In this document: positions 25,247 through 34,691 of the stretch, piece by piece
Position numbering within the stretch: the first letter of the stretch is position 1
How the letters are laid out: each line of letters opens with the position of its first letter
NCBI RefSeq assembly: GCF_032595075.1
Contig: NZ_CP118735.1
Location: forward strand, 1,082,001-1,146,000
Length of the DNA: 64,000 bases
Direction: 5' to 3'
DNA from: Streptococcus sp. 29887
Lineage (GTDB): Bacteria > Bacillota > Bacilli > Lactobacillales > Streptococcaceae
Made by a program: the position numbers and the translations under genes
The notes under the pieces: generated by a model
The model's input: the letters and a program-made list of their open reading frames with translations, nothing else
Databases searched by the model: none
Told to the model about the DNA's origin: nothing

Positions 25247-25350
25247 TCGGGGTCTTAGGGTTCTCCCTAACAAGTAAAATGTAACGAAAAAAGCAGAGCC
25301 AAAGGCATCTGCTTCGTTAATTTTATCGTAAGTGGGTACCCACTTACTGT
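25247..25350. other. Candidate origin of transfer (oriT)
   Basis: Intergenic DNA upstream of mobC with three inverted repeats: TTAGGG-TTCT-CCCTAA (25255-25270); TAACGAA...GCAGA with TCTGC-TTCGTTA (25282-25319); and the perfect 20-bp palindrome at 25328-25347 (GTAAGTGGGTACCCACTTAC). This is the usual place and form of an oriT in mobC-relaxase units. The nick position cannot be set from the sequence. Confidence 0.65.
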
Positions 25351-25476
25351 GCTTGCTACAAGAGTTTAAAGTTGTAGAGCGGTAAGCTGATATATTTATT
25401 TAATTATATCATATAATTTAGATTTCTTACAGTTTTATTTGTTTAAAAAACTTTTTTAAAAATTTTGCAAAAAAAC

Positions 25477-25505
25477 TTGACACGTTCCAAAAAAACGCTT
25501 ACAAT
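25477..25505 (+). promoter_or_regulatory. Promoter of the glycerophosphodiesterase/ABC operon with cre-like site
   Basis: TTGACA (25477-25482), 17-nt spacer and TACAAT (25500-25505). The spacer and -10 contain AAAAACGCTTACA, similar to a catabolite-responsive (CcpA) or LacI-family operator, so the promoter is probably repressed by a LacI-type protein such as CcpA or the one encoded at 31611. GGAGG ribosome site at 25525. Confidence 0.7.
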
Positions 25506-25536
25506 ATCATTAAGAAGAATTAAAGGAGGATTACTA

Positions 25537-26364
25537 ATGAATCTTTTGCAACAATATAGAGAGGAAAGGGGGGTATTGATTGCTGTTCATCGTGGTACCA
25601 ATGGAGGCAACATTATTCAAAATACAACAAAAGCGTACCTAAATGCTATTCAACATAAAGGTGATATGGTTGAAGTAGATGTTGTTCGTTCAGTTGATGG
25701 AGAATTTTTTGCATTCCATGATGGTCAAGAAAAACTTGTTTTTGATATGGATATTGATCTTCGTCAAATTCCTGCGGAACAAATCAAAGCTTTAACTTGT
25801 TTCAATTCATTAGCAGAACCAGTAAATCAAAAATTGGAAACAATTGAAGAAGTTCTTTTAAATCTTGAAGGTAAATGTTTGATAAATATTGACCGTAGTT
25901 GGTTTTACTGGGATACTTTCCTTGAAAAACTTAAAACTTATAAGTCATTGAATCAGGTGTTACTTAAAGCACCAGCAAAAAAAGAATTGCTGGTACAATT
26001 GAGAGATTCTGAATTGGATGTAATGTTTATGCCAATTATCAAAACAATTGATGAGTTGGAATTAGTTTTAAATTTCGAAGGTATTAACTTGGTCGCAGTT
26101 GAGCTAATTTTTAAAGATTTAGAGTCAGAATTAATTAGCTTTGATACCATGCAAGTACTTAGAAAGAAAGGTATATCATGCTGGGTCAATGCTCTTCGAC
26201 TAAATGATACTATCATATTATCAGCGCAAATTGATGATGAGGCAGCATTATTTGATGATGGTGAATCATGGATTAAATTGGTAGAATTAGGATTTGATAT
26301 TATTCAGACCGATTGGCCGAACTTACTTTATAATTGCTTGAAAAATAAAAATTTAAAAAAATAG
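25537..26364 (+). CDS. Glycerophosphodiester phosphodiesterase-like protein
   Basis: About 275 residues from the ATG at 25537, chosen for its AAGGAGG site; an earlier in-frame start at 25465 would lie upstream of the promoter. The GDPD catalytic pattern is visible: VHRG (H18, R19), E46 and D48 in EVDV, H61 and D62 in FHDG, with TIM-barrel spacing after. No signal peptide, so it acts in the cytoplasm. The family hydrolyses glycerophosphodiesters to glycerol-3-phosphate and an alcohol; some members act on related phosphodiesters. First gene of an operon with an ABC importer, suggesting it processes the imported compound. The exact substrate is unknown. Confidence 0.8.
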   Translation: MNLLQQYREERGVLIAVHRGTNGGNIIQNTTKAYLNAIQHKGDMVEVDVVRSVDGEFFAFHDGQEKLVFDMDIDLRQIPAEQIKALTCFNSLAEPVNQKLETIEEVLLNLEGKCLINIDRSWFYWDTFLEKLKTYKSLNQVLLKAPAKKELLVQLRDSELDVMFMPIIKTIDELELVLNFEGINLVAVELIFKDLESELISFDTMQVLRKKGISCWVNALRLNDTIILSAQIDDEAALFDDGESWIKLVELGFDIIQTDWPNLLYNCLKNKNLKK

Positions 26365-26382
26365 AAAACAGGAGTATATTCT

Positions 26383-27444
26383 ATGAAAAACTTTAAAAAA
26401 CTTTGCATGTTTGCTAGTGTTACTACATTGTTAACAGCTTGCGGTACTACAACATCTAACGAATCAACAACAGGTAGTTCGACCGAGGAAATTGATTATT
26501 CACAAGAGATTGTTATTTATTCAAATTCTACAACTGATGGACGTGGTGAATGGCTTAAGGAACAGGCCTCTGAGAAAGGTTTTAATATTTCATATGTTGA
26601 TATTTCTGGAGGTGAGCTAGCCGATCGGTTAATCGCAGAAAAAAATAACTCTATTGCAGATATGGTGTTTGGTTTGAACAATTTAGAGTTTAATAGAATC
26701 AAAGATGAGGGCTTGTTAGTAAAATATAGTCCTGAATGGATTGGAGAGGTAGATTCAAGTCTTGGAGATTCTGACGGCTATTATCATCCCCTTGTTGTTC
26801 AGCCGTTAGTACTTATAGGTAATTCAAAAGTAGATATGCCAAGTGATTGGACTGATTTAACTAAAGATAGCTATAAAGGAACATATGGAATTTCTGCTTT
26901 GAGTACTGGTACATCTAAAAATATTTTTGCAAGTATTGTAAGTCGCTATGCTGATGAAAATGGTGATCTAGGAATTTCTGATGAAGGTTGGGAAGTAGCT
27001 AAGAAATATATTCAAAATGCACACACCTACGCACAAGGTGAAGATTATATCTCTGCTTTAATTGATGATAGCAACCCATTGAACTACAGCATGATGTGGG
27101 GTTCAGGTGTTCTTCAGAACGAAGCTGAACGTGGCTATAAATTCCAAATTATGAGTCCAAAAGTAGGAGTGCCTTATGTTACAGAACAAATTGGTATACT
27201 ATCAACAAGTAAGAAAGAAGCTCTAGTTAAAGAGTTTATCAATTGGTTTGGTAGTGCCGATGTACAAAAAGCTTGGAGTGATGAGTTTGGTTCAATTCCT
27301 GCTAACAAAACAGCCCTTGAAGGTGCTAAAGCTGAAATTAAAGAATTCGCAAGCAGCGTAAAACCTCAAGAATTGGATTGGGAGTTCATTGGTGAGAACA
27401 TTAACTCTTGGGTTGAAAAAGCTGAGCTTGAATTCGTAGAATAG
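26383..27444 (+). CDS. ABC importer substrate-binding lipoprotein
   Basis: 353 residues with a lipoprotein signal (lipobox LLTAC, Cys20) and a type 2 periplasmic-binding fold (IVIYSNSTTDGRGEWLKEQA; later NYSMMWGSGVLQNEAERGY). It resembles binding proteins for Fe(III), thiamine or 2-aminoethylphosphonate, which share this fold. Anchored outside the membrane, it would deliver ligand to the permease encoded two genes downstream. Located 19 nt after the phosphodiesterase gene in one operon. The genetic context favours a phosphorylated organic ligand, but this is inference. Confidence 0.85.
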   Translation: MKNFKKLCMFASVTTLLTACGTTTSNESTTGSSTEEIDYSQEIVIYSNSTTDGRGEWLKEQASEKGFNISYVDISGGELADRLIAEKNNSIADMVFGLNNLEFNRIKDEGLLVKYSPEWIGEVDSSLGDSDGYYHPLVVQPLVLIGNSKVDMPSDWTDLTKDSYKGTYGISALSTGTSKNIFASIVSRYADENGDLGISDEGWEVAKKYIQNAHTYAQGEDYISALIDDSNPLNYSMMWGSGVLQNEAERGYKFQIMSPKVGVPYVTEQIGILSTSKKEALVKEFINWFGSADVQKAWSDEFGSIPANKTALEGAKAEIKEFASSVKPQELDWEFIGENINSWVEKAELEFVE

Positions 27445-27472
27445 TAACAATTAGAAGTGAGGAGAGGTGTAT

Positions 27473-28486
27473 ATGATTACCTTTAACGATATACAAATCA
27501 AATATGCAGATTTTATTGCGATTGACAATTTGAATTTAGAAATCAAGGAAGGGGAGTTCTTTACATTTCTCGGACCAAGTGGTTGTGGTAAATCAACAAC
27601 CTTGCGAACCTTAGTGGGGTTCATCAACCCCTCTAAGGGTACCATTCATGTTAATGGTAAGGATATCACGAATTTAGAACCAGAAAAACGTGAGATTGGT
27701 ATTGTTTTCCAAAGTTATGCCTTGTTCCCTACAATGACAGTATATGATAATATTGCATTTGGTCTGAAAGTTAAGAAGATTTCTCCTGAGATCATAAAAG
27801 CCAAGGTTCATGAGGTTGCTAAGAAAATCAAAATTTCTGATGAGCAACTTAAGCGTAATATTTCAGAACTCTCAGGTGGACAGCAACAACGTGTCGCATT
27901 AGCAAGGGCTTTGGTCTTAGAACCTAAGATTTTATGTTTGGACGAACCTCTGTCAAACTTGGATGCCAAATTGCGTGTTGATTTGCGTTTGGAGTTGAAG
28001 CGACTTCAGAAGGAGTTAGGCATCACAACCCTCTATGTCACTCACGACCAGGAAGAAGCCTTAACATTATCTGATCGTATTGCTGTCTTTAATAATGGCT
28101 TTATTGAGCAAGTTGGTACTCCGTATGAAATTTACAATCAGTCTAAGACAGAATTTGTATGTGATTTCATTGGCGATATCAACCATTTGTCAGAACATAC
28201 ATTAGCTATACTTGCTAATGGGTTACCAATTTTTGAACCAACAAGTGGCCATGTTCGTTTAGAACGGGTTAAATTGGAAAGACAATCAGAAAGTGATTTG
28301 TCTATACAAGGGAAGATTATTGATTTGGAATTTAATGGTGTGTTCATTAAATATACTGTTGTATTGGATAATGGACAACAAGTTAATATCATTGAAAAAA
28401 ATGATGGGCATTCAAGCCATGTTATTGATGATGTCGTGACTCTATTTATCAATCCAAAAGACATTATGCAATACGGAGGAAAGTAG
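27473..28486 (+). CDS. ABC importer ATP-binding protein
   Basis: About 337 residues. Walker [11 protein letters not shown]-loop [15 protein letters not shown], signature [15 protein letters not shown], Walker [13 protein letters not shown], and the H-loop VTHDQEEA are all intact. A C-terminal TOBE-like regulatory extension follows (about 245-337). Best start is the ATG at 27473 behind AGGAGAGG; a GTG at 27467 is possible. Of the spermidine/iron/phosphonate importer ATPase class (PotA/FbpC-like). It powers the fused permease encoded next. Confidence 0.9.
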   Translation: MITFNDIQIKYADFIAIDNLNLEIKEGEFFTFLGPSGCGKSTTLRTLVGFINPSKGTIHVNGKDITNLEPEKREIGIVFQSYALFPTMTVYDNIAFGLKVKKISPEIIKAKVHEVAKKIKISDEQLKRNISELSGGQQQRVALARALVLEPKILCLDEPLSNLDAKLRVDLRLELKRLQKELGITTLYVTHDQEEALTLSDRIAVFNNGFIEQVGTPYEIYNQSKTEFVCDFIGDINHLSEHTLAILANGLPIFEPTSGHVRLERVKLERQSESDLSIQGKIIDLEFNGVFIKYTVVLDNGQQVNIIEKNDGHSSHVIDDVVTLFINPKDIMQYGGK

Positions 28487-28487
28487 T

Positions 28488-30185
28488 ATGCTCAAAGATA
28501 TAAAATGGAAAGACTGGTTACTACGGATAGGTGTTCTGTGGTTGCTGGTAGCCTTCATCATTTATCCAAATATCGGACTTCTGACAAATGTCTTTTTCAA
28601 AGATGGTGAGTTCTCCTTACGAGCTTTAGATAAGATAATGAGTTCGGAACGTGCCCTTAACAGTATTGCAAACAGTTTTAAATTAGCCATTTCTATGGTA
28701 GTAACTGTTAACCTAGTTGGTACTCTTGTCGTACTCTTGACTGAGTATTGGGATATTAAAGGAGCCAAAGTTCTCAAACTTGGGTATATGTCTTCGTTGA
28801 TATACGGCGGTATCGTTCTCGCCACTGGCTATAAATTTGTTTATGGTAGTAATGGACTGATTACTAAGTTATTGCTGTCAGTTTTTCCTAGTATGAATGC
28901 AGATTGGTTTCATGGTTTCGGAGCGGTTTTGTTTATCATGACTTTCGCTTGTACATCAAACCATATCATGTTTTTGACGAATGCTGTACGTAGTGTTGAT
29001 TATCACACGATTGAAGCTTCTCGAAACATGGGTGCGAAACCAATGACTGTATTCTTCAAAGTGGTACTGCCGACATTTAAACCTACATTGTTCGCCTTAA
29101 CCATTTTGACTTTCTTAACTGGTTTGTCAGCAGTTTCTGCCCCACTCATTGTGGGTGGAAAGGAGTTTCAAACCATTAACCCGATGATTATTAGTTTTGC
29201 AAAGTCCAATGGGTCAAGGGATCTTGCAGCCTTCTTAGCCATCATGTTGGGCTTGGCAACAATCTTACTGTTAACCTTGCTTAACAAGGTAGAAAAAGGT
29301 GGTAACTATGTTTCTGTTTCAAAAACAAAAGCTGGTCTGAAAAAACAAGTTATCACATCACCAGTTTGGAATGTCATTGCCCATATTGTTGCCTACATGC
29401 TATTTTTGATTTACATGTTGCCTATTACCCTGGTTGTCCTATATTCATTCACAGATGCATTGACAATTAAAACTGGTAACTTGAGCTTATCTAGCTTCAC
29501 TTTAACTAATTATAAAGAGCTTTTCTCAAACGCTGAGTTCTTTAAACCTTATCTTGTAAGTTTGCTTTATGCAGCATTAGCTGCATTTGTAGCTACTGTT
29601 ATTGCAATTGTTATTTCAAGAATTGTTCATAAGAACACATATAAGTTCGATAAATTCTTTGAGTACGGCGCTTTGATCCCATGGATTTTACCGAGTACCC
29701 TAATTGCCCTCGGTCTGATGTTTACCTTTAACGAGCCTCGTTTGATTGTATTTAATCAGGTTCTCATTGGTACCTTAGGTATGATGCTCATTGCTTACAT
29801 TATCCAAAAACTTCCGTTTTCATATCGGATGATTCGAGCAGTATTCTTTAGTATTGACAGTGATATGGAAGAAGCCGCCCGCAGTATGGGAGCATCTAGT
29901 TTCTACACTATGGTAAAGGTAATCATTCCGTTTATTATGCCAGTCGTGCTGTCTGTAATGGTACTAAACTTTAACTCACTATTATCGGACTATGATTTAT
30001 CGGTCTTCCTCTACCATCCTCTCTTTAGACCACTTGGTGTTGTCATTAAATCAGCAACAGATGAGACAGCTACCGTCAATGCTATCGCTATGATGTTTGT
30101 TTATTCAGTAATCTTGATGGTCATGTCGGCTTCTGCCTTGTATCTAAGTCATCGTTTCAGAACTCAAAAGGGGTCTAAACGGTAA
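28488..30185 (+). CDS. Fused double-domain ABC importer permease
   Basis: 565 residues with about twelve membrane segments: two homologous permease halves in one chain. Each half has the EAA-type coupling motif ([20 protein letters not shown] near 180; [20 protein letters not shown] near 463). Such fusions are common in Fe(III)/phosphonate-type importers (FbpB-like). It forms the whole channel with two copies of the ATPase. The gene begins one base after the ATPase stop and its stop overlaps the MgtC-like start. Confidence 0.88.
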   Translation: MLKDIKWKDWLLRIGVLWLLVAFIIYPNIGLLTNVFFKDGEFSLRALDKIMSSERALNSIANSFKLAISMVVTVNLVGTLVVLLTEYWDIKGAKVLKLGYMSSLIYGGIVLATGYKFVYGSNGLITKLLLSVFPSMNADWFHGFGAVLFIMTFACTSNHIMFLTNAVRSVDYHTIEASRNMGAKPMTVFFKVVLPTFKPTLFALTILTFLTGLSAVSAPLIVGGKEFQTINPMIISFAKSNGSRDLAAFLAIMLGLATILLLTLLNKVEKGGNYVSVSKTKAGLKKQVITSPVWNVIAHIVAYMLFLIYMLPITLVVLYSFTDALTIKTGNLSLSSFTLTNYKELFSNAEFFKPYLVSLLYAALAAFVATVIAIVISRIVHKNTYKFDKFFEYGALIPWILPSTLIALGLMFTFNEPRLIVFNQVLIGTLGMMLIAYIIQKLPFSYRMIRAVFFSIDSDMEEAARSMGASSFYTMVKVIIPFIMPVVLSVMVLNFNSLLSDYDLSVFLYHPLFRPLGVVIKSATDETATVNAIAMMFVYSVILMVMSASALYLSHRFRTQKGSKR

Positions 30186-30889
30186 TGGGTGAGTTGGGAG
30201 ATTTGACACTACCTACGATTTTACTTAGGGTAACCTTATCAGTTGTTTTAGGTGGTATTATAGGATTTGAACGAGGCGTTAAAAATCAGGCGGCTGGAAT
30301 TCGTACTTACATTCTTGTGTGTTTAGCTTCAGCTATGGTTATGATGACCAACCAATACATCGTCCTTAAAAATGGCTATGGTGATCCTACACGAATGGGT
30401 GCACAAGTTATTAGTGGCTTAGGATTTCTAGGTGCTGGAACTATCTTAGTAACAGATAACCAGAAAATTCGTGGACTAACCACGGCAGCAGGACTGTGGG
30501 CTTCCGCTGTAGTTGGTCTAGCTACTGGAATTGGTTTCTACTCAGGTGCTTTTATTTCAACTGTCGCTCTAATTGGTATTATGACCCTATTTACTCCTTT
30601 AAAAGATTATTTAAATAGTAGGTCTAAAATTGCAGATTTCCATATTATTTTTAACTCGTTAGAAGGCTTTAATCGTCTCCTTATCTTTTTAAGTACCTCT
30701 GATATTAAAATACTGGATATGCAAAATGGACTAAGTCATAACGATAAGAAAAAAGGGATATATCAAGAAGAAGCCAGTCAAGTTTCTTGCTACCTGTCCT
30801 TGAAACTTAATGAATCGTTTAATCATTTAAAGTTGATGGAAGATTTATCTGGGATACCAGGTGTGATATATTTAGAGGAATTGAAATAA
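30185..30889 (+). CDS. MgtC/SapB-family membrane protein
   Basis: 234 residues. Hydrophobic N-terminal domain with MgtC/SapB signatures (GGIIGFERG, then GAQVISGLGFLGAGTI) and about four membrane helices, then a soluble ACT-like C-terminal domain. MgtC proteins affect magnesium/phosphate homeostasis and ATP synthase in some bacteria; their direct activity is unsettled. Here it is the last gene of the importer operon (its start overlaps the permease stop) and is followed by a terminator. Its association with a phosphodiesterase and importer fits a link to phosphate metabolism, as inference. Confidence 0.82.
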   Translation: MGELGDLTLPTILLRVTLSVVLGGIIGFERGVKNQAAGIRTYILVCLASAMVMMTNQYIVLKNGYGDPTRMGAQVISGLGFLGAGTILVTDNQKIRGLTTAAGLWASAVVGLATGIGFYSGAFISTVALIGIMTLFTPLKDYLNSRSKIADFHIIFNSLEGFNRLLIFLSTSDIKILDMQNGLSHNDKKKGIYQEEASQVSCYLSLKLNESFNHLKLMEDLSGIPGVIYLEELK

Positions 30890-30914
30890 GGTGTTGTCTA
30901 GACAGCACCTTATT
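30885..30914 (+). terminator. Terminator after the ABC/MgtC operon
   Basis: AATAAGGTGTTGTC (30885-30898) pairs with GACAGCACCTTATT (30901-30914), with one wobble, followed by an AT-rich tract. Confidence 0.75.
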
Positions 30915-30999
30915 ATTATAAAATGACTACGAAAATTCAATGTATTTTGGTAGAATAGTAAGTGAAATAATATTGTTGTGAAGTGAAAAGAGGAGTGGA

Positions 31000-31599
31000 A
31001 TGAATTTAGTTTTTGATTTTGGAAATGTGATTATTGAGTGGGACAAGGAAATATTTTTGAAGACTTTATTACCTGATGATGAGTCACGTTGTCGAGTAGA
31101 TGATTCTATTTTTGGCTCAGGCTTATGGGAAGAAATGGATGCCGGCCTTCATACAATTGAAGAAGTTGAGCTTAAAGTTAATGAGGCCTTATCATATAAA
31201 TTTGAGGAAGAGGTTCATCAAATCATGTGGTACTGGTATCGTTATGCCAGATTCTATGATGATGTAGTTAAAAAAATGGCTTCATTAAAGCAACATGGAC
31301 ATAAGTTATATATTCTTTCTAATACTTCTCAATTATTTTATCCTTGTTTGGAAGAACGAGCACCAGAACTCCTATCAATTTTGGATGGTAAAATATTATC
31401 TTATGAGGTAAAGCAATCCAAGCCAGCACCTCAGATTTACCAGACGTTATTGAAAACTTATGACCTTGAACCAAGCAATACATACTTCTTTGATGACTTA
31501 GAAAAGAACCTTGTGGCTGCCCGAAATCAGGGCATAAATACTTACCAGGTAACAGAAATAAGATTATTTTTAGAGTATTTGGATGTTTTTTTAAAATAA
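31000..31599 (+). CDS. HAD-superfamily hydrolase (subfamily IA)
   Basis: 199 residues. Motif I is FDFGNVI (D6, D8 equivalent positions), motif II LSNTSQ, the conserved Lys in VKQSKPAP, and motif III FFDDLEKN. This is the usual phosphoglycolate/epoxide-like HAD fold acting on small phosphorylated substrates in the cytoplasm. GAGGAG-like site before the ATG. It lies 11 nt before the fusion regulator and is probably co-transcribed with it. A likely role is dephosphorylation of an intermediate from the imported compound; substrate unknown. Confidence 0.8.
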   Translation: MNLVFDFGNVIIEWDKEIFLKTLLPDDESRCRVDDSIFGSGLWEEMDAGLHTIEEVELKVNEALSYKFEEEVHQIMWYWYRYARFYDDVVKKMASLKQHGHKLYILSNTSQLFYPCLEERAPELLSILDGKILSYEVKQSKPAPQIYQTLLKTYDLEPSNTYFFDDLEKNLVAARNQGINTYQVTEIRLFLEYLDVFLK

Positions 31600-31610
31600 G
31601 AGGCTAGGTT

Positions 31611-33641
31611 ATGGTTACTATAAAAGATATTGCTCGTGAGGCTGGAGTTTCACATGGTACGGCATCAAATGTCTTAAATAAAAGAGGAAATGTTCGATCT
31701 TCAAAAATTAAGTTGGTAGAAGAGGCGGCAAAGCGTCTTGGCTACCAACTAAATTCCCAAGCTCAGGTTCTGAGAAAAGGATTGTCAAAAAAAGTCTGCG
31801 TTTTTATTCCATATTTTGGTCGTTTTCATTACACTGACCTCATTGATTTTCTATTGACCTTTGATAGTGATGACTATGATATTGATTTAGTTTATTTCAA
31901 AAATCAGGTTGATTTAGATGAGCGGATTATAAAGATTAGTTCTCTCTTACCCCTTGCAGTGGTTTGTCTTGGGCTCGAGCCAACACGTACGACAGACATA
32001 GAAAATCAAGGAACTAAACTCATTCTTGTTGATAATAAGAACAATGCTAGCATCAACTTTGATATTGACCGTATCCATGCACTGGTGTTAAATTTCTTAG
32101 AAGTCCGTTCAAATGGGATTGTTACACTCATCAGTCCATATGATGGTTTTTCCCTATTTGAGAATCTGCATCGAGTTTTACTTAAATCAGATTTCAGAGT
32201 ACGGTTGTTGACAGATTCTGACAATAATAACATTGTGATGACGTACTCAAAATTGTCTCATCTAACGGCTAATGACACAATAGTTGTTTCTGATGGTAAG
32301 GTTGCTAAGGAATTAATCGACTTGTTTAATTGGTTTGGGAAAACGGACAGGCCTCATATTTTGGTATTAGGTTGTCGTGATATCGTAGGTCTTCAGAATA
32401 CCTCCTATTTGAAATTAGATTATAAATTAGTTGCAAAACGGGTACTAAATATTTTAGAGAATAATGATTATTCTCCTATTGAGCTTAAAGAAATCGAGAG
32501 TCATAATGAGGATACTTGTCAACAAGTTGCTTTAACCTTAACTCTTGCAATTGTTGAATCACCAATGTCAAATGCTATTAAGGTACTGGTTGAAAAATAC
32601 AAGGCCATGACAGGAATTACTATTCGTATCGAAGAATTCACCTATCAAAAATTGCTTGCCAACTTATCAAATCAAGATTTTTTGAATCGTGTTGATTTGA
32701 TTCGTGTAGATATGGCTTGGTTACCAAATTTTGCTGAAACAATTTTTCAGGAATTGACTAGCCAAGAGGTGGCTCAGTTAATTAACAGTAAGTTGATGAC
32801 AGGTATTGCCTTAGAGTATAGCTATCAGTCCGATAGGCAATACACTTTCCCATTTGATATCTCCAGTCAAGTCTTAGTTTATCGAAAAGACCTTTTTGAT
32901 AATACGCTACTCCAGCGTCAGTATTACGAGAAGTTCAAAAAAAAATTGGCTGTACCAAAAACTTTTGAAGAGTTTGATCGCGTGTCGTTTTTCTTTAGTA
33001 AGTCTTTTAACAAAGATTCGGAGACGGATTTTGGCCATACACTAGCAGTCAAGACCCCTATTGTAGCAACATGTGACTTTATGCCAAGATATAGAGAAAA
33101 GTTACTTAATAATAGCATGGACTTGTCCGTTATAAATGAGGCATTTAATGATTATAAAAAGAGCGTGACATGTACGAATGGAAAACTTGATTTATGGTGG
33201 GAAGACCACGTCAAAAATTTACGTCTAGGTCATACCGCAATGGAAATTGTCTTTTCAAACTATATATCACCATTGTTTTCTGGTTCAGAGAAGTATGATG
33301 TTACCTATCAATTTGATATTGCTAGTGTACCAGGTAAACAAGCGATGACCGGAGGTGGCTCTATTGGTATTAGTCGATACTCCGTTGAGGTTACTCACTG
33401 CTTGAACTTTTTAAAATGGCTGTATTCACCAGATGTTTCTCGTCTATTAGCCTACCTTGGAGGTGTACTTCCTGTAGAAACAGTTATTGAGGACACTAAT
33501 CTCGGACAAATGTATCCATGGTTTGAGAATTTTAAGGAGACTTTCAGTCAGGGAAGTAGGAGTAATTGGCATGATTTTGTTACTGATTTAGATTTTGAAA
33601 ATTTATTAGGGCGAGAGTTAATTGAAAGATTTTCTGAATGA
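31611..33641 (+). CDS. LacI-type regulator fused to an ABC solute-binding-protein domain
   Basis: 676 residues. N-terminal LacI HTH (1-58: TIKDIAREAGVSHGTASNVL and the hinge helix), a LacI/ribose-binding-like central domain (about 60-310), then a second sensor domain like extracellular solute-binding proteins of ABC importers (about 315-660: MTGITIRIEEFTYQKLLANL, VDLIRVDMAWLPNF). There is no signal peptide, so the binding domain works inside the cell as a ligand sensor. It probably controls the upstream importer operon and perhaps the PTS operon in response to the transported compound. The double-sensor design is unusual for LacI proteins but occurs in other Lactobacillales. Confidence 0.83.
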   Translation: MVTIKDIAREAGVSHGTASNVLNKRGNVRSSKIKLVEEAAKRLGYQLNSQAQVLRKGLSKKVCVFIPYFGRFHYTDLIDFLLTFDSDDYDIDLVYFKNQVDLDERIIKISSLLPLAVVCLGLEPTRTTDIENQGTKLILVDNKNNASINFDIDRIHALVLNFLEVRSNGIVTLISPYDGFSLFENLHRVLLKSDFRVRLLTDSDNNNIVMTYSKLSHLTANDTIVVSDGKVAKELIDLFNWFGKTDRPHILVLGCRDIVGLQNTSYLKLDYKLVAKRVLNILENNDYSPIELKEIESHNEDTCQQVALTLTLAIVESPMSNAIKVLVEKYKAMTGITIRIEEFTYQKLLANLSNQDFLNRVDLIRVDMAWLPNFAETIFQELTSQEVAQLINSKLMTGIALEYSYQSDRQYTFPFDISSQVLVYRKDLFDNTLLQRQYYEKFKKKLAVPKTFEEFDRVSFFFSKSFNKDSETDFGHTLAVKTPIVATCDFMPRYREKLLNNSMDLSVINEAFNDYKKSVTCTNGKLDLWWEDHVKNLRLGHTAMEIVFSNYISPLFSGSEKYDVTYQFDIASVPGKQAMTGGGSIGISRYSVEVTHCLNFLKWLYSPDVSRLLAYLGGVLPVETVIEDTNLGQMYPWFENFKETFSQGSRSNWHDFVTDLDFENLLGRELIERFSE

Positions 33642-33648
33642 AATAGTG

Positions 33649-33682
33649 GCAGTTAGTCTTGTGACTAATTGCTTCTTTTTTT
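33649..33682 (+). terminator. Terminator after the fusion regulator
   Basis: Stem GCAGTTAGTC with GACTAATTGC (loop TTGT, one wobble) followed by a T-rich run. Confidence 0.75.
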
Positions 33683-33689
33683 CACAAAA

Positions 33690-33735
33690 TTTCACTTTAT
33701 AAAGTGAAAATCCTTTCATTGAAACCGCATATAAT
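33690..33735 (+). promoter_or_regulatory. PTS operon promoter with 20-bp palindrome and cre-like site
   Basis: A perfect 20-bp palindrome at 33690-33709 (TTTCACTTTATAAAGTGAAA) lies just where a -35 box would be for the TATAAT at 33730-33735. No good -35 is present, so an activator bound at the palindrome is likely. TGAAACCGCATATA at 33720-33733 resembles a CcpA cre site over the -10. The PTS genes follow after a 65-nt leader. Confidence 0.6.
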
Positions 33736-33799
33736 TCCCTTTATAATTAACTTATAAAACCAAAGTTTTTATTAAATTAAAATAAATCAGGAGGATAAT

Positions 33800-34234
33800 A
33801 TGTCAGACAGTGTTGCACTACTACTAATGTCTCATGGTAATTTTGCGAAGGCTGCAATTGATAGTGCAGAGTTGATTGTAGGTAAGCAGACCAACTTTGA
33901 GACATTAGGAGTATATACAGTTGACGATGTCGAGGTTCTAAAAGAAGAGATGTTTCAAAAGATTTCCTCGTTGGATACAACTAAAGGACTGGTTGTTCTT
34001 ACGGATATTATCGGAGGAACTCCAATAAATTTAGCATCACAACTTTTATCTCAGGAAAAAGTAGTAGTTGTCTCAGGATTGAATCTACCCATGCTTTTAG
34101 AAGTTCTGATGAATCGTGGACAGCAAATTGAATCATTAGCTGCTGTATTAAAGACAGCTTATGACCAAGGATTTAGTGTCAGGACTAAACAAGATTTAAT
34201 TGAAGAAGGAGAAGAAGATGACTATAGTCTTTAG
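33800..34234 (+). CDS. PTS mannose-family IIA component
   Basis: 144 residues, EIIA-Man fold. Phosphorylated His12 in LLLMSHGNFAKA, plus VLTDIIGGTPINLA. It accepts phosphate from HPr and passes it to IIB. First gene of a complete four-protein mannose/sorbose/fructosamine-class PTS (IIA, IIB, IIC, IID, in that order) with AGGAGG before the ATG. Its 3' end overlaps the IIB start by 17 nt. The sugar is not set by the sequence. Confidence 0.92.
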   Translation: MSDSVALLLMSHGNFAKAAIDSAELIVGKQTNFETLGVYTVDDVEVLKEEMFQKISSLDTTKGLVVLTDIIGGTPINLASQLLSQEKVVVVSGLNLPMLLEVLMNRGQQIESLAAVLKTAYDQGFSVRTKQDLIEEGEEDDYSL

Positions 34235-34691
34235 TAGGATAGATGATCGCTTAATTCACGGTCAAGTAGTTACGACCTGGGTTAATATGCATAAGATTGA
34301 GCAAATTATTGTTTTGAATGATAAAGTTGCTGGCGACAAAACTCAAAAAAGTATTTTGACTATGGCAGCTCCACAAGGAATTTCTGTAAAAGCATTTCCT
34401 GTTGAAAAATTTGGTGAAATTATCAAAACAAACAAAATTACTAGACGAACAATGCTACTATTTACGACTAGTGAAGATGTATTAAGAGCTTACGAAGTTG
34501 GTGTTCCAATTCCTTCTCTTAATGTGGGTGGAATGAGGTTCCAAGAAGGTAGGGAGAAGCTAACTAAGTCGGTTGCTGTTACACCTTCCGAGAAGGAAGC
34601 ATTCAAGAAATTATTGGAAAACTCAGTGGAAGTAACAATTCAGATGGTTCCAAACGACGAAAAAATTAAATTAGAGGAGGTCATTTTATGA
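34218..34691 (+). CDS. PTS mannose-family IIB component
   Basis: About 157 residues from the ATG at 34218, which has GAAGGAG upstream. Signature SRIDDRLIHGQVVTTW with phosphorylated His14. It transfers phosphate from IIA to the sugar during transport through IIC/IID. Overlaps both neighbours, so it is tightly coupled. Confidence 0.92.
   Translation: MTIVFSRIDDRLIHGQVVTTWVNMHKIEQIIVLNDKVAGDKTQKSILTMAAPQGISVKAFPVEKFGEIIKTNKITRRTMLLFTTSEDVLRAYEVGVPIPSLNVGGMRFQEGREKLTKSVAVTPSEKEAFKKLLENSVEVTIQMVPNDEKIKLEEVIL

Noticed and set aside
25465..25536. Longer N-terminus for the glycerophosphodiesterase gene
   Set aside because: The extra codons lie across the promoter -35/-10 and the GGAGG site points to 25537.
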